Part shown: positions 8,046-16,194 of the stretch, one piece after another
How positions within the stretch are numbered: the first letter of the stretch is position 1
Layout of the letters: the number at the start of each line of letters is the position of its first letter
From: Bacteroidia bacterium
Lineage (GTDB): Bacteria > Bacteroidota > Bacteroidia > Chitinophagales > Saprospiraceae
Direction: 5' to 3'
Length of the DNA: 36,912 nucleotides
Assembly: GCA_030430845.1 (NCBI GenBank)
Contig: JAUIKE010000077.1
Span: forward strand, 1-36,912
The notes under the pieces: generated by a model
Database searches by the model: none
What the model was told of the DNA's origin: nothing
Seen by the model: only the letters and a program-made list of their open reading frames with translations
Position numbers and translations under genes: made by a program

Positions 8046-8092
8046 ATATTTAAAGGTTTCTGCCTACAAGGGGCGGCGAAGCCTTTAAATAT
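8046..8092 (-). terminator. Hairpin terminator of the LytTR regulator gene
   Basis: ATATTTAAAGG (8046-8056) pairs with CCTTTAAATAT (8082-8092), and the stem continues with mismatches into a GC-rich tip. It touches the stop codon of the gene ending at 8093. The rest of the gap, 7924-8045, is AT-rich and shows no other structure. Confidence 0.65.
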
Positions 8093-8857
8093 CTAACTAT
8101 CCAGCCAATTTTTAAAATTACTCACCCGGTCTCTGCTCACGATTACTTCCAGGTCAGTGGCAGGTTTTAGTTCCAGTTTTAGCCGGCTATTAAAGTATGG
8201 ATGTATCCTGGATATGGAGGCTACATGGAGAATGATTTTTCTGTTGATGCGAAAATAGTCTGCCGGATCCAGGATATTATCCAATTGGTCCAGCGTATAA
8301 TCGATCATATGCTTCTTTCCTTTATCGGTTTTGGCATACACGATTCCCTCATCGGAATAAAAGTATCGGATATCGCTGCAATTCAGGTAAGTAAGCTGCT
8401 GTCCGACTTTTATCAAAAACCGTTTGCGAAAAGGCGGCTGTTCCACCCCCTTAATCAGCTCTTTTAGTAGTCCTTTATCAAAGACCGGGGCCGAATGGTG
8501 AGCATGAAACCGATCGTATTTATCGAGTGCAAAAGAAAGCTCTTCGTCGTCTATCGGCTTTAATAAATAATCAATGCTATTGACCTTAAAAGCCTGAAGC
8601 ATGTATTGATCGTAGGCGGTTGTAAAAATGATGGGAACGCGAATTTCCAGGTTTTCAAAAATATCAAAGCTCAGACCATCTGCCAGTTGGATATCAAAAA
8701 AAGCCAGATCTGGAGACGGTTCTTTTATAAAAAATTCTCTGGCCAGATCCACCGATTCGATTGTTTTGACCACTTCTGCCCGGGGCCTTAAATCTCGGAT
8801 CATCTTACTCAGACGTTTTGCGGCCGGCAACTCGTCTTCAACGATCAGCACCTTCAT
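8093..8857 (-). CDS. LytTR-family response regulator
   Basis: This 254-residue protein has a receiver domain (1-120) with acidic pocket Glu7-Asp8-Glu9, phospho-acceptor Asp55 (LAFFDIQLADG) and the conserved lysine in DYLLKPID, followed by a LytTR DNA-binding domain (about 145-250) with FLIKVGQQLTYLNCSDIRYF, DYFRINRKIILHVASI and VIVSRDRVSNFKNWL. Such regulators are phosphorylated by LytS-type kinases; the only one nearby is the orphan at 2163-3227, nearly 5 kb away on the other strand. A hairpin follows its stop. Its target genes cannot be read from the sequence. Confidence 0.93.
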   Translation of the reverse strand: MKVLIVEDELPAAKRLSKMIRDLRPRAEVVKTIESVDLAREFFIKEPSPDLAFFDIQLADGLSFDIFENLEIRVPIIFTTAYDQYMLQAFKVNSIDYLLKPIDDEELSFALDKYDRFHAHHSAPVFDKGLLKELIKGVEQPPFRKRFLIKVGQQLTYLNCSDIRYFYSDEGIVYAKTDKGKKHMIDYTLDQLDNILDPADYFRINRKIILHVASISRIHPYFNSRLKLELKPATDLEVIVSRDRVSNFKNWLDS

Positions 8858-8955
8858 TTTTTTATTGACAAGATAAAACTTTTGCCCTTAAAAAGGCAAA
8901 CCTAAGTCCAAGCATATTTACTCCGTATTAATTAATCTAAGCCGCTTTTAATTCT

Positions 8956-8963
8956 TATCTTTG
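8956..8963 (+). promoter_or_regulatory. Probable -7 box of a pheT promoter
   Basis: TATCTTTG, followed by CCC, fits the Bacteroidota -7 consensus TAnnTTTG exactly; the -33 box is not clear. Transcription would start near 8970, upstream of the foldback element at 8984-9155, placing that element in the pheT leader. A second exact match, TAGATTTG (9176-9183), lies downstream of the element, so two starts are possible. Confidence 0.4.
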
Positions 8964-8983
8964 CCCCCTAAAATAAAACACAT

Positions 8984-9155
8984 AAGTACAAGGGGCTGTC
9001 TCAAAAGTCCTACGGCCTTTCTCGCCAGCCAATAATATTTCTTTGGGAGGTATTTAATTATCAAAAACTTCGTTTTTGATAATTAAATACCTCCCAAAAA
9101 GAAAATTATTTGGCGGCGAATCCGCCTGAGGCGGATGAGACGCCCTCTTGTACTT
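8984..9155. repeat. Foldback repeat family, copy B
   Basis: Outer inverted ends are AAGTACAAGGGGCTGTCTCA on the left and an imperfect complement ending TTGTACTT on the right. Inside lie the conserved leader (AGTCCTACGGCCTTT, GCCAGCCAATAATATT), a 57-bp palindrome at 9042-9098 with loop 9069-9071, its imperfectly paired flank (9023-9041 with 9099-9117), and a small hairpin at 9120-9136. It fills most of the 349-bp gap between the response regulator and pheT; the only other content I see there is the two promoter-like boxes. Confidence 0.75.
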
Positions 9156-9206
9156 AAAGGAACTATTCTACTATATAGATTTGTTATTGATCGAAAAAAA
9201 TAAGAA

Positions 9207-11660
9207 ATGAAGGTTTCTCTAAACTGGCTGAAAGAATACATCGACCTGAACCAATCACCCGAAAAAGTAGGGGAAATACTGACTTCCATAGGCCTGGAAG
9301 TAGAAGGAATGGAAGAAGTGGAAAGCATCAAAGGCGGCATGAGAGGTATTGTCATCGGATTTGTGAAGGAGTGCGGACGCCATCCCAATGCAGATCGCCT
9401 TTCCGTCACAAAAGTAGATATCGGGCAGGGAGAAGACCTTCAGGTCGTTTGCGGTGCGAATAATATAGCGGCCGGTCAAAAAGTTTTGGTCGCTACGGTC
9501 GGTACCACCCTATACTCTGCTGAAGGAGAAGCCTGGACCATCAAAAAGGGAAAGATCCGCGGGGAGACCTCTGAAGGGATGATCTGCTCAGAGGACGAGG
9601 TCGGCCTGGGAGATGACCATAGTGGAATCGTGGTACTACCCGAATCCGCCCCGGTCGGTACGGCTGCCGGTGACTATTATGAGATTGAGACCGATTATGT
9701 TTATGAAATTGGCCTGACCCCCAACCGCTCCGATGCGACCAACCACATCGGCGTAGCCAGAGACCTCGCCGCTTATCTGAAAATCAACGAAAATAATACC
9801 AGCGAAATCCACCTGCCTTCTACAGAAAGCTTCCAAGTTGACAATCATGACCTGGCACTGGATGTAGTCGTAGAAAACGAAGAAGCCTGCCCTCGTTACT
9901 CAGCAGTGAGCATTAAAGGCATTACCGTCAAAGAATCGCCGGAATGGCTTAAGAAAAGATTGAAAGCGATCGGAGTTCGGCCCATCAGCAACATAGTTGA
10001 CATCACCAACTTTATCCTGCACGAACTGGGGCAGCCCTTGCACGCCTTCGATCAGGACAAGATCAAAGGAAATAAAGTTATTGTAAAAACCTTGCCTTCC
10101 GGAAGTTCCTTCGTCACACTCGATGAAGTGGAACGCAAGCTGAGCGATGAAGACCTCATGATCTGTAACGGCGCCTCCGAGGGGATGTGTATCGGTGGGG
10201 TATTCGGCGGGATTGGTTCCGGAGTAACGGATAACACAAAAAATATTTTCCTCGAAGCGGCTCATTTCAATGCCAAGTGGATCCGCCGTTCCAGCATGCG
10301 ACATAATTTGCGCACGGATGCCGCAAAAGTATTTGAAAAAGGCAGTGACCCCAATCTTACCGTATATGCACTCAAGCGAGCAGCCTTGCTCATACAGGAA
10401 CTGGCCGGCGGTGAGATTGCTTCCGAAATTACGGATCTTTACCCAAGGCCTATCCAGGCAGCTGAGGTAAGGGTTAGATATGCCCGGATCAATAAACTGA
10501 TCGGCGAGAATATTCCTGCTGCTACCGTGAAGTCTATCCTGGATGCGCTGGATATGGACATTCTGGAAGAGTCGGATACCGAACTAAAGATCACCATCCC
10601 AACCAATAAGGCGGATGTAATCCGGGAGGTCGATGTCATCGAAGAGATCTTACGCATTTATGGATTCAACAAAGTGCCGATCCCGGCCTATATTCAGTCT
10701 GCCATTAGTGTGGGCAGCTATCCGGATGCCAACGACGTTCGAAATAATCTGGGGAATTACCTGGCAGGCAATGGCTTTAATGAAATGATGGCCTTATCAC
10801 TGTCCGAATCAAGATACTATACAGAATTAGCGACGAACTTGATGGACGCCGACAACCTGGTTTATGTCAATAACACCTCTAATGTGCAATTGGACATCAT
10901 GCGCCCCAATATGCTCATCAGTGGATTAGAAGCCATTTTGCATAACCAAAACCGCCAGCAGACCAATATCAAGCTCTTCGAATTCGGAAGAACTTATCAG
11001 TACGGTTCGGACAAAGAAATTGTAGAAGTAGACCGCCTGTCGGTATTCCTTTGTGGTGACCGATACGGTGAAAGTTGGCTTGATCACGGCAAAAAAAGGA
11101 CTTCTGATTTTTATACCTTAAAAGCTTACGTTCATCATATTTTACAAAAGGTAGGGCTGGAAGGTTATCAAAGTAGCCCTGCCGAAGCTCCCGCTTTCGC
11201 ATACGGTATGAAATACCATCGCGGGCCGCAGATGATCGCAGAGTTCGGAAAAGTCCAGCCGGGAATCCTTAAACACCTGGATATCAAAGGTGAAGTATTT
11301 TACGCGCAGTTCAATTGGAAAGCCTTGATGAAGGCAGCCTCTAAAAATGTGGTTTCCGTCACGGAGCTTAACAAATATCCTGCCACAAGTAGAGATTTGG
11401 CACTTGTTATTGATAATTCCGTAAAATTTGATGATATTGCAGCTATTGCCAATAAAGTTGGTAAGAAACTGATTAAAAATATTAATCTGTTTGACATCTA
11501 CGAAAACGAGGCGCAATTGGGAGAAGGGAAAAAATCCTATGCGGTTAGCTTCACTTTCGAAGATTTCACCAAAACCTTAAGTGTTAAGGAAGTAGATAAA
11601 GTAATGAATCGTCTGATTTCGGAATATGAGCAAAAACTCAATGCCAACATCAGAAGATGA
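9207..11660 (+). CDS. pheT: Phenylalanine-tRNA ligase beta subunit
   Basis: This 817-residue protein is the full-length PheT, which forms the alpha2-beta2 enzyme charging tRNA-Phe. Visible parts in order: N-terminal MKVSLNWLKEYIDL, an EMAP/OB-fold tRNA-binding domain (about 40-155, with GRHPNADRLSVTKVDIG), the B3/B4 editing domain (about 210-390, with ISNIVDITNFILHELGQPLHAFD), the B5 domain (about 410-480), the catalytic-like core, and the C-terminal ferredoxin-fold anticodon-binding domain (about 725-817, KYPATSRDLALVID and SYAVSFTFEDFTKTLSVKEVD). pheS is not adjacent. It is followed at 19 bp by a coiled-coil gene and then zapA, forming a probable operon. Confidence 0.97.
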   Translation: MKVSLNWLKEYIDLNQSPEKVGEILTSIGLEVEGMEEVESIKGGMRGIVIGFVKECGRHPNADRLSVTKVDIGQGEDLQVVCGANNIAAGQKVLVATVGTTLYSAEGEAWTIKKGKIRGETSEGMICSEDEVGLGDDHSGIVVLPESAPVGTAAGDYYEIETDYVYEIGLTPNRSDATNHIGVARDLAAYLKINENNTSEIHLPSTESFQVDNHDLALDVVVENEEACPRYSAVSIKGITVKESPEWLKKRLKAIGVRPISNIVDITNFILHELGQPLHAFDQDKIKGNKVIVKTLPSGSSFVTLDEVERKLSDEDLMICNGASEGMCIGGVFGGIGSGVTDNTKNIFLEAAHFNAKWIRRSSMRHNLRTDAAKVFEKGSDPNLTVYALKRAALLIQELAGGEIASEITDLYPRPIQAAEVRVRYARINKLIGENIPAATVKSILDALDMDILEESDTELKITIPTNKADVIREVDVIEEILRIYGFNKVPIPAYIQSAISVGSYPDANDVRNNLGNYLAGNGFNEMMALSLSESRYYTELATNLMDADNLVYVNNTSNVQLDIMRPNMLISGLEAILHNQNRQQTNIKLFEFGRTYQYGSDKEIVEVDRLSVFLCGDRYGESWLDHGKKRTSDFYTLKAYVHHILQKVGLEGYQSSPAEAPAFAYGMKYHRGPQMIAEFGKVQPGILKHLDIKGEVFYAQFNWKALMKAASKNVVSVTELNKYPATSRDLALVIDNSVKFDDIAAIANKVGKKLIKNINLFDIYENEAQLGEGKKSYAVSFTFEDFTKTLSVKEVDKVMNRLISEYEQKLNANIRR

Positions 11661-11678
11661 TCATCATGAATCCCGATA

Positions 11679-11966
11679 ATGAACCTATCAAATAAACTGA
11701 GCGGGATAGAGTTGAAGGTCAGAGAGCTGGCTTTCAAACTGGAGCGCTTAAAAAGAGAAAATGCCGTCCTACGGGACGAAAATAAAGAGCTCAGAATGGA
11801 AATCGAGGCCCTTCAGGGAAAGCCTGGAGGAACCGGTCATTCTTCTGCTCAAACGTTGAACAATGAGGAGAGTGGTAAAAATTTAGCCTCTGATCAGTTA
11901 AAAGAAAAAATTGATCAGTATATAAAAGAAATTGATAAATGCATAGAGTGGTTGCATAACTACTAA
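11679..11966 (+). CDS. Small coiled-coil protein between pheT and zapA
   Basis: This 95-residue hydrophilic protein is mostly coiled coil: heptad-like leucines in LSGIELKVRELAFKLERL and ENKELRMEIEAL, then a Gly/Ser-rich hinge (about 50-68) and a second helix (QLKEKIDQYIKEIDKCIEWL). It resembles ZapB in size and coiled-coil nature, and its gene sits 6 bp before zapA, which encodes the FtsZ-associated partner. A division-accessory role is therefore plausible but rests on position and shape, not on a recognised motif. Confidence 0.8.
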   Translation: MNLSNKLSGIELKVRELAFKLERLKRENAVLRDENKELRMEIEALQGKPGGTGHSSAQTLNNEESGKNLASDQLKEKIDQYIKEIDKCIEWLHNY

Positions 11967-11972
11967 TGATAG

Positions 11973-12266
11973 ATGGAGGGACAGAGTACCAAAAATATTA
12001 CCGTGTTAATCGCCGGCAGGCCCTATCCCCTGAAAGTAAAACTCGAGGATGAGCCGGTTATCAGGAAAATAGTAAAAGAAGTCAATGAAAAAATCAATCG
12101 ATTTCAATTGAACTATACTAACAAGGATAAGCAGGACTGCTTATCCATGACCCTGCTAACCTATGCCGTAGATCTGCACAAAGCAAAACAATCTGTCCAC
12201 CACGAAAATTCAATCTCTTCCAAGCTATCAGATATCGAAGCCTTGCTGGACTCCCTTTTGGGGTAG
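11973..12266 (+). CDS. zapA: Cell division protein ZapA
   Basis: This 97-residue ZapA family protein has the characteristic start (KNITVLIAGRPYPLKVKLED followed by EPVIRKIVKEVNEKI) and a C-terminal coiled-coil helix (DCLSMTLLTYAVDLHKAKQ and onward). ZapA binds FtsZ and promotes bundling of protofilaments at the division ring. It is short, as is usual in Bacteroidota. It closes the pheT/coiled-coil/zapA group and is followed by a structured 216-bp gap before rny. Confidence 0.9.
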   Translation: MEGQSTKNITVLIAGRPYPLKVKLEDEPVIRKIVKEVNEKINRFQLNYTNKDKQDCLSMTLLTYAVDLHKAKQSVHHENSISSKLSDIEALLDSLLG

Positions 12267-12322
12267 TACTATCAGGTTAATCGATACTACCTTTTCTTGT
12301 TTCAGCGTATCAGTAATATCAC

Positions 12323-12454
12323 TGTAGAAGTACCATAATTATTGGCCGTTAGACACGTACAAAGAAAATTGAAATTATCCCCCCCGGCGGGGGGGGATAA
12401 TTCTTCAAACTTCAATGTTCGGACCTACTGGCCAATAATTATGGTACTTCTACA
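12323..12454. repeat. Nested inverted repeat between zapA and rny
   Basis: Perfect 25-bp outer arms (12323-12347 and 12430-12454) enclose a partly paired region and an inner GC-rich hairpin at 12373-12402, whose arms are AATTAT plus seven C and their complement. A transcript would form a rod about 130 nt long with internal bubbles. It could be a zapA terminator, a leader of rny, or a small RNA. The rest of the 216-bp gap shows nothing else. Confidence 0.75.
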
Positions 12455-12482
12455 ACTTTATGTAATTGCAAAAACGAAATAA

Positions 12483-14165
12483 ATGGACACGATTTTAGGA
12501 ATAGCCTTAGGAGTGGTGGCAGGCGGCCTCATCGGCTTTTTACTGCTGCGGATTATCCTCAAAAAATCCTATGAGAAAAAATTTGAGGACCTGAACAAGA
12601 AAATTGACTTAGAGATAAAAGAAGCCAGAATTACCGCCAAGCGGATTATGGACGAAGCCGAAACCAAGGCCGAAAAAATTACCTCGCAGGCAGAAAGCAA
12701 GAACGAACGCATCAAGCAAAAAAAGATTCAGGAAGCCAAGGACACCTTCAGCAAGCTGAAATCCGAATTTGAAAGCGAAAAATCCTCGCACGTAGTTGTG
12801 ATGAAAGAACGTGAGATGCAGGTCAAATCCATGGAGGGTGAACTCAAGCAGCGCAAAGAAAAATTCGAAGATCAGGTAAAAGCACTCGAAAACCAAAAGA
12901 CTGAGCTGGAATCCAAAGAAGACGAACTGGGTGTGATCAAAGAAAACCTCGAAAAGCAACTGAAGATCGTCGCTAAGAAAAAAGAAGAGCTAGACTCCGC
13001 TAACCAGGAACGAATCAAAAAGCTGGAAAGCATCGCCAAACTCAGCGAAGCCGAAGCCAAAGAACAACTCCTCGAAGCCATCAAAGCCAAGGCAGAAACC
13101 GACGCCATGGCCCTGATCAAGGAAACCATCGGCCAGGCTAAAGTAACGGCCAATAAAGAAGCTAAAAAGATCGTCATCCAAAGTATTCAGCGGATGTGCG
13201 CAGAATACACCATCGAAAATACCGTCTCCGTATTCAACCTGGATTCGGACGACCTCAAAGGGCAGATCATCGGTCGGGAAGGTCGGAACATCCGGGCCCT
13301 CGAAGCGGCCACCGGCGCCGAGATCGTAGTGGACGATACACCCGAGGCCATCGTTATCTCGAGCTTTGACCCCATCCGCCGCGAAGTTTGCCGACTGGCC
13401 CTGAAGCGCCTCGTAGCAGACGGTCGTATCCACCCGGCACGCATCGAAGAGGTCGTAGCCAAAACCCGCAAACAATTAGACGAGCAGATCGTCGAGATCG
13501 GTGAGCGTACCGTGATCGAACTGAACATCCACGGCCTGGATCCTTATCTGGTGAAAATGGTCGGCCGGATGCGCTTCCGCTCCTCTTACGGACAAAACCT
13601 CCTCAAGCACTCCATCGAAACGGCCAACCTCTGCGGTATCATGGCAGCTGAACTAGGCCTTACACCTAAGCAGGCCAAGATGGCCAAGCGAGCCGGCCTG
13701 CTACACGATATCGGAAAAGTAGCCGAAGAAGAGTCTGAATTGTCTCACGCTATCCTGGGTATGAAGCTGTGTGAAAAACATAAAGAACATGCCGCCATCT
13801 GCAATGCAGTCGGCGCTCACCACGATGAGGTAGAGATGAACAACATCATTTCTCCAATCGTTCAAGCCTGTGATGCCATCTCCGGTGCCCGCCCCGGCGC
13901 TCGCCGCGAGATCCTGGAAAGTTACCTCCAGCGCATCGGCGAACTCGAAGAGCTGGCCATGGGCCACGACGGCGTTCAGAAAGCCTATGCCATGCAGGCA
14001 GGCCGCGAGCTGCGCGTGATCGTAGAAAGCGAAAAAGTCAGCGACCAGTACGCCGATGATCTATCGTTCATGATCTCTCAAAAGATACAAGATGAAATGC
14101 AGTATCCCGGGCAGATTAAAGTGACGGTGATTCGCGAGAAGCGGGCAGTGTCGTATGCAAGATAA
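12483..14165 (+). CDS. rny: Ribonuclease Y
   Basis: This 560-residue protein has the full RNase Y layout: an N-terminal membrane helix (GIALGVVAGGLIGFLLLRII), a long charged coiled coil (about 30-220), a KH RNA-binding domain with the GxxG loop in IIGREGRNIR (from 262), an HD phosphohydrolase domain with His408-Asp409 in LLHDIGK, and the conserved C-terminal region ending EKRAVSYAR. RNase Y is a membrane-bound endonuclease that starts mRNA decay. Length is near the usual 520-560. Its 3' end converges on batD, with a foldback element between them. Confidence 0.97.
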   Translation: MDTILGIALGVVAGGLIGFLLLRIILKKSYEKKFEDLNKKIDLEIKEARITAKRIMDEAETKAEKITSQAESKNERIKQKKIQEAKDTFSKLKSEFESEKSSHVVVMKEREMQVKSMEGELKQRKEKFEDQVKALENQKTELESKEDELGVIKENLEKQLKIVAKKKEELDSANQERIKKLESIAKLSEAEAKEQLLEAIKAKAETDAMALIKETIGQAKVTANKEAKKIVIQSIQRMCAEYTIENTVSVFNLDSDDLKGQIIGREGRNIRALEAATGAEIVVDDTPEAIVISSFDPIRREVCRLALKRLVADGRIHPARIEEVVAKTRKQLDEQIVEIGERTVIELNIHGLDPYLVKMVGRMRFRSSYGQNLLKHSIETANLCGIMAAELGLTPKQAKMAKRAGLLHDIGKVAEEESELSHAILGMKLCEKHKEHAAICNAVGAHHDEVEMNNIISPIVQACDAISGARPGARREILESYLQRIGELEELAMGHDGVQKAYAMQAGRELRVIVESEKVSDQYADDLSFMISQKIQDEMQYPGQIKVTVIREKRAVSYAR

Positions 14166-14172
14166 ACAAGAA

Positions 14173-14301
14173 GAGGCTGTCTCAAAAGTCCTGCGGCCTT
14201 TTTCGCCAGCCAATAATATTTTTTTAAGAGGTGTTTTTTAGAGAAAAACAAAGTTTTTCTCTAAAAAACACCTCTTAAAAAAAACTTTATGAGACAGCCC
14301 C
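14173..14301. repeat. Foldback repeat family, copy A; likely bidirectional terminator
   Basis: This 129-bp element has inverted ends GAGGCTGTCTCA (14173-14184) and GGGGCTGTCTCA on the other strand (14290-14301), the conserved leader (AGTCCTGCGGCCTTT, GCCAGCCAATAATATT), and a perfect 65-bp palindrome at 14219-14283 with loop 14250-14252. It lies between the convergent rny and batD genes. No target-site direct repeat is visible at the edges. The ends look like a non-autonomous transposon; the position suits termination of both genes. Confidence 0.8.
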
Positions 14302-14305
14302 TTTC

Positions 14306-16036
14306 CTATTTTATCTTAGTCTCTATCCCTGCCAACACCTGTAACGTATTATCATAAGTCTCCTGCATGGCCTCCGCATTATCTTTCCCGGCAAACAAAG
14401 CCATTTCGCAATTGTGCAGGATCTTCATGAAACGATCCACAGAATCAGGTGCGACTTCCAGTTTTTCTAATTCGGACTTGACATTGTCTTTGGAGATGGC
14501 CGATAGCGGCATGTTGAGCTTGTTGCACACATAGCCGATCATAGCCTTGGAGATCTCGTCGTAAAATTGGCGGGCCTTATTCTCTGTTAAAAAAGTATTG
14601 GCCGTTTCCAGGCGCTTACGAGCGACTTTCTCCGCCTGCTTTCTGCGCAGCAAGACCGGGTCAACATCTAACCGACGCTTGCGGATCTGGCGGTACCCGG
14701 CTATTCCCAACATCCCAAGGATAGGAAGGATGTACAATATCCAGAACAGATCACTGCCCCAAAACGGGGTACCTCCTTTTTTCAGTTTGGCTGTGGTTTT
14801 GATAGGATGCAAGTAATCTTCCTCTAATTTCTCCAGATTACTGATCGCAGGAGAAGCCGCTTGCGTTCCCTGCTTGATGGTTATATCATAGACGGAATTC
14901 TCTATGGTAGCATATTCGCCGGTTTCGGGATCGAAATAGGAAAAGGCTGGCCTTATTTTATATTGTCCTGGCTTTTTGGGGACCAATAGATATTCAAAGG
15001 ACTTTCTACCTTTGACCTCACCACTGAGTTCGAAAGTAGATTCCTCCTTTACATTCGGGTCATACACCTCAAAAGCTTCATCTACTATCAGTTCCGGAGC
15101 CTGCACCCGTTTTACGTCGCCGGTACCGGTAATGGTCAGTACGACGGAGAGTACATCATCTGTTGTAATGGTGCTTCTACTTACCCGGCTATTCATAGAA
15201 TACCGCCCGACTGCTCCGGTGAAAGTTACCGGTGGATTAGGCGGCAATGGTTTGACGAACAATTCTATAGGAGGAGTGCTGGTCGGTACTCGCTTCACAG
15301 GGCGACTGAAGAAGAAGTTGCCGGGGCGACGATCATCCTCAATCACCACGCCCAGTTGTAACTGCATGGGATCTACGGTTAATTTACCGGCTTGCTGCGG
15401 GTAGAGGGCTACACTTTTTAATGTTCTACTCACATATTGCACTCGATCGACAATTTCTTTGGTGGTCCGGGTTTCAAAGCGAGTCAGATCTTCTGCGTAA
15501 AAACCTGGATAGTCCGACTCTTCGATGATGTTATAGCTTTCTATGTCGACGGTAGTAAACAGCTTATAATTCAGATTGATCTGCTGGCCGATATAAGCTT
15601 CGGCAGTGGAAGGCACAGCCCGCACGAAAAATGCTTGTTCTTCTGAGGCGGCGCTGGTACGGCCTTCCACCACCTCTAAAGTTACGGGCTCCGATTTATA
15701 GTTTTTTCCATCCACTGTAATACTTGCCGATCCGATCGTAAAGCGGCCGGTTTTACGTGGTTGCAAAGTATAGGAGAAGCCCATTTCCATGCTACGCTGC
15801 CCATTGATAATGGACCTCCTCATGGATCGGCTTGGTCCGGCCACCACAATAAAATCTCTGAAAGAAGGAGGCCTGAATTGATCACCTTCTGCATTTTTTA
15901 AAGTAAATGAAACTTCAAAGTAACTATCCGCCACAATTTTCTTGGCATCGACAAATGCCTCGAAGCTTACCTCGTTCTGGGCGGATAAGGTGAAATAACA
16001 TAAACCCAATAATATGGTTAAGAAACTTCTTTTCAT
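14306..16036 (-). CDS. batD: BatD family protein
   Basis: This 576-residue protein ends the moxR/bat cluster. It has a signal peptide (MKRSFLTILLGLCYFTLSAQ), several beta-sandwich repeats of the BatD/oxygen-tolerance type (NEVSFEAFVDAKKIVADSYF, then FEVSFTLKNAEGDQFRPPSF; later KVTFTGAVGRYSMNS-like segments), one transmembrane helix (about 430-450, WILYILPILGMLGIAGY) and a cytoplasmic helical tail. Bat proteins are linked to envelope stress and aerotolerance in Bacteroides and Leptospira and probably assemble with the VWA proteins BatA and BatB, with MoxR as chaperone. Its first domain closely resembles the short neighbour at 16195-16842. Confidence 0.92.
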   Translation of the reverse strand: MKRSFLTILLGLCYFTLSAQNEVSFEAFVDAKKIVADSYFEVSFTLKNAEGDQFRPPSFRDFIVVAGPSRSMRRSIINGQRSMEMGFSYTLQPRKTGRFTIGSASITVDGKNYKSEPVTLEVVEGRTSAASEEQAFFVRAVPSTAEAYIGQQINLNYKLFTTVDIESYNIIEESDYPGFYAEDLTRFETRTTKEIVDRVQYVSRTLKSVALYPQQAGKLTVDPMQLQLGVVIEDDRRPGNFFFSRPVKRVPTSTPPIELFVKPLPPNPPVTFTGAVGRYSMNSRVSRSTITTDDVLSVVLTITGTGDVKRVQAPELIVDEAFEVYDPNVKEESTFELSGEVKGRKSFEYLLVPKKPGQYKIRPAFSYFDPETGEYATIENSVYDITIKQGTQAASPAISNLEKLEEDYLHPIKTTAKLKKGGTPFWGSDLFWILYILPILGMLGIAGYRQIRKRRLDVDPVLLRRKQAEKVARKRLETANTFLTENKARQFYDEISKAMIGYVCNKLNMPLSAISKDNVKSELEKLEVAPDSVDRFMKILHNCEMALFAGKDNAEAMQETYDNTLQVLAGIETKIK

Positions 16037-16074
16037 TTTTTTAATAAAAAACGTTGGTGACAGTCTCTAGAGGC

Positions 16075-16179
16075 GTGCATTAAAAACTTATATTATTTTA
16101 CCGCCTGAAGGCGAAAAATGTATAAGTAATAATTATCCACCGCCGCTGGCGGTGGATAATTATTACTATTCAATGCACG
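16075..16179. repeat. Nested palindrome between batD and the short batD paralogue
   Basis: A 43-bp palindrome (16125-16167, 20-bp arms, loop 16145-16147) sits inside weaker outer arms, GTGCATT (16075-16081) with AATGCAC (16172-16178). A separate small CGCC-TGAA-GGCG hairpin lies at about 16102. The tip, CCACCGCC/GGCGGTGG flanked by AATTAT/ATAATT, recalls the inner hairpin at 12373-12402. Confidence 0.75.
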
Positions 16180-16194
16180 ATTCTACCGACCGCC

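Noticed and set aside
12323..12454. 6S RNA between zapA and rny
   Set aside because: The rod shape and place next to zapA invite it, but the perfect 25-bp closing stem and C7/G7 tip are unlike 6S, and similar foldbacks occur elsewhere in the window. A covariance search would decide.
14173..14301. Intact insertion sequence or recent transposon insertion
   Set aside because: The inverted ends look like transposon termini, but there is no transposase and no direct repeat of the target.
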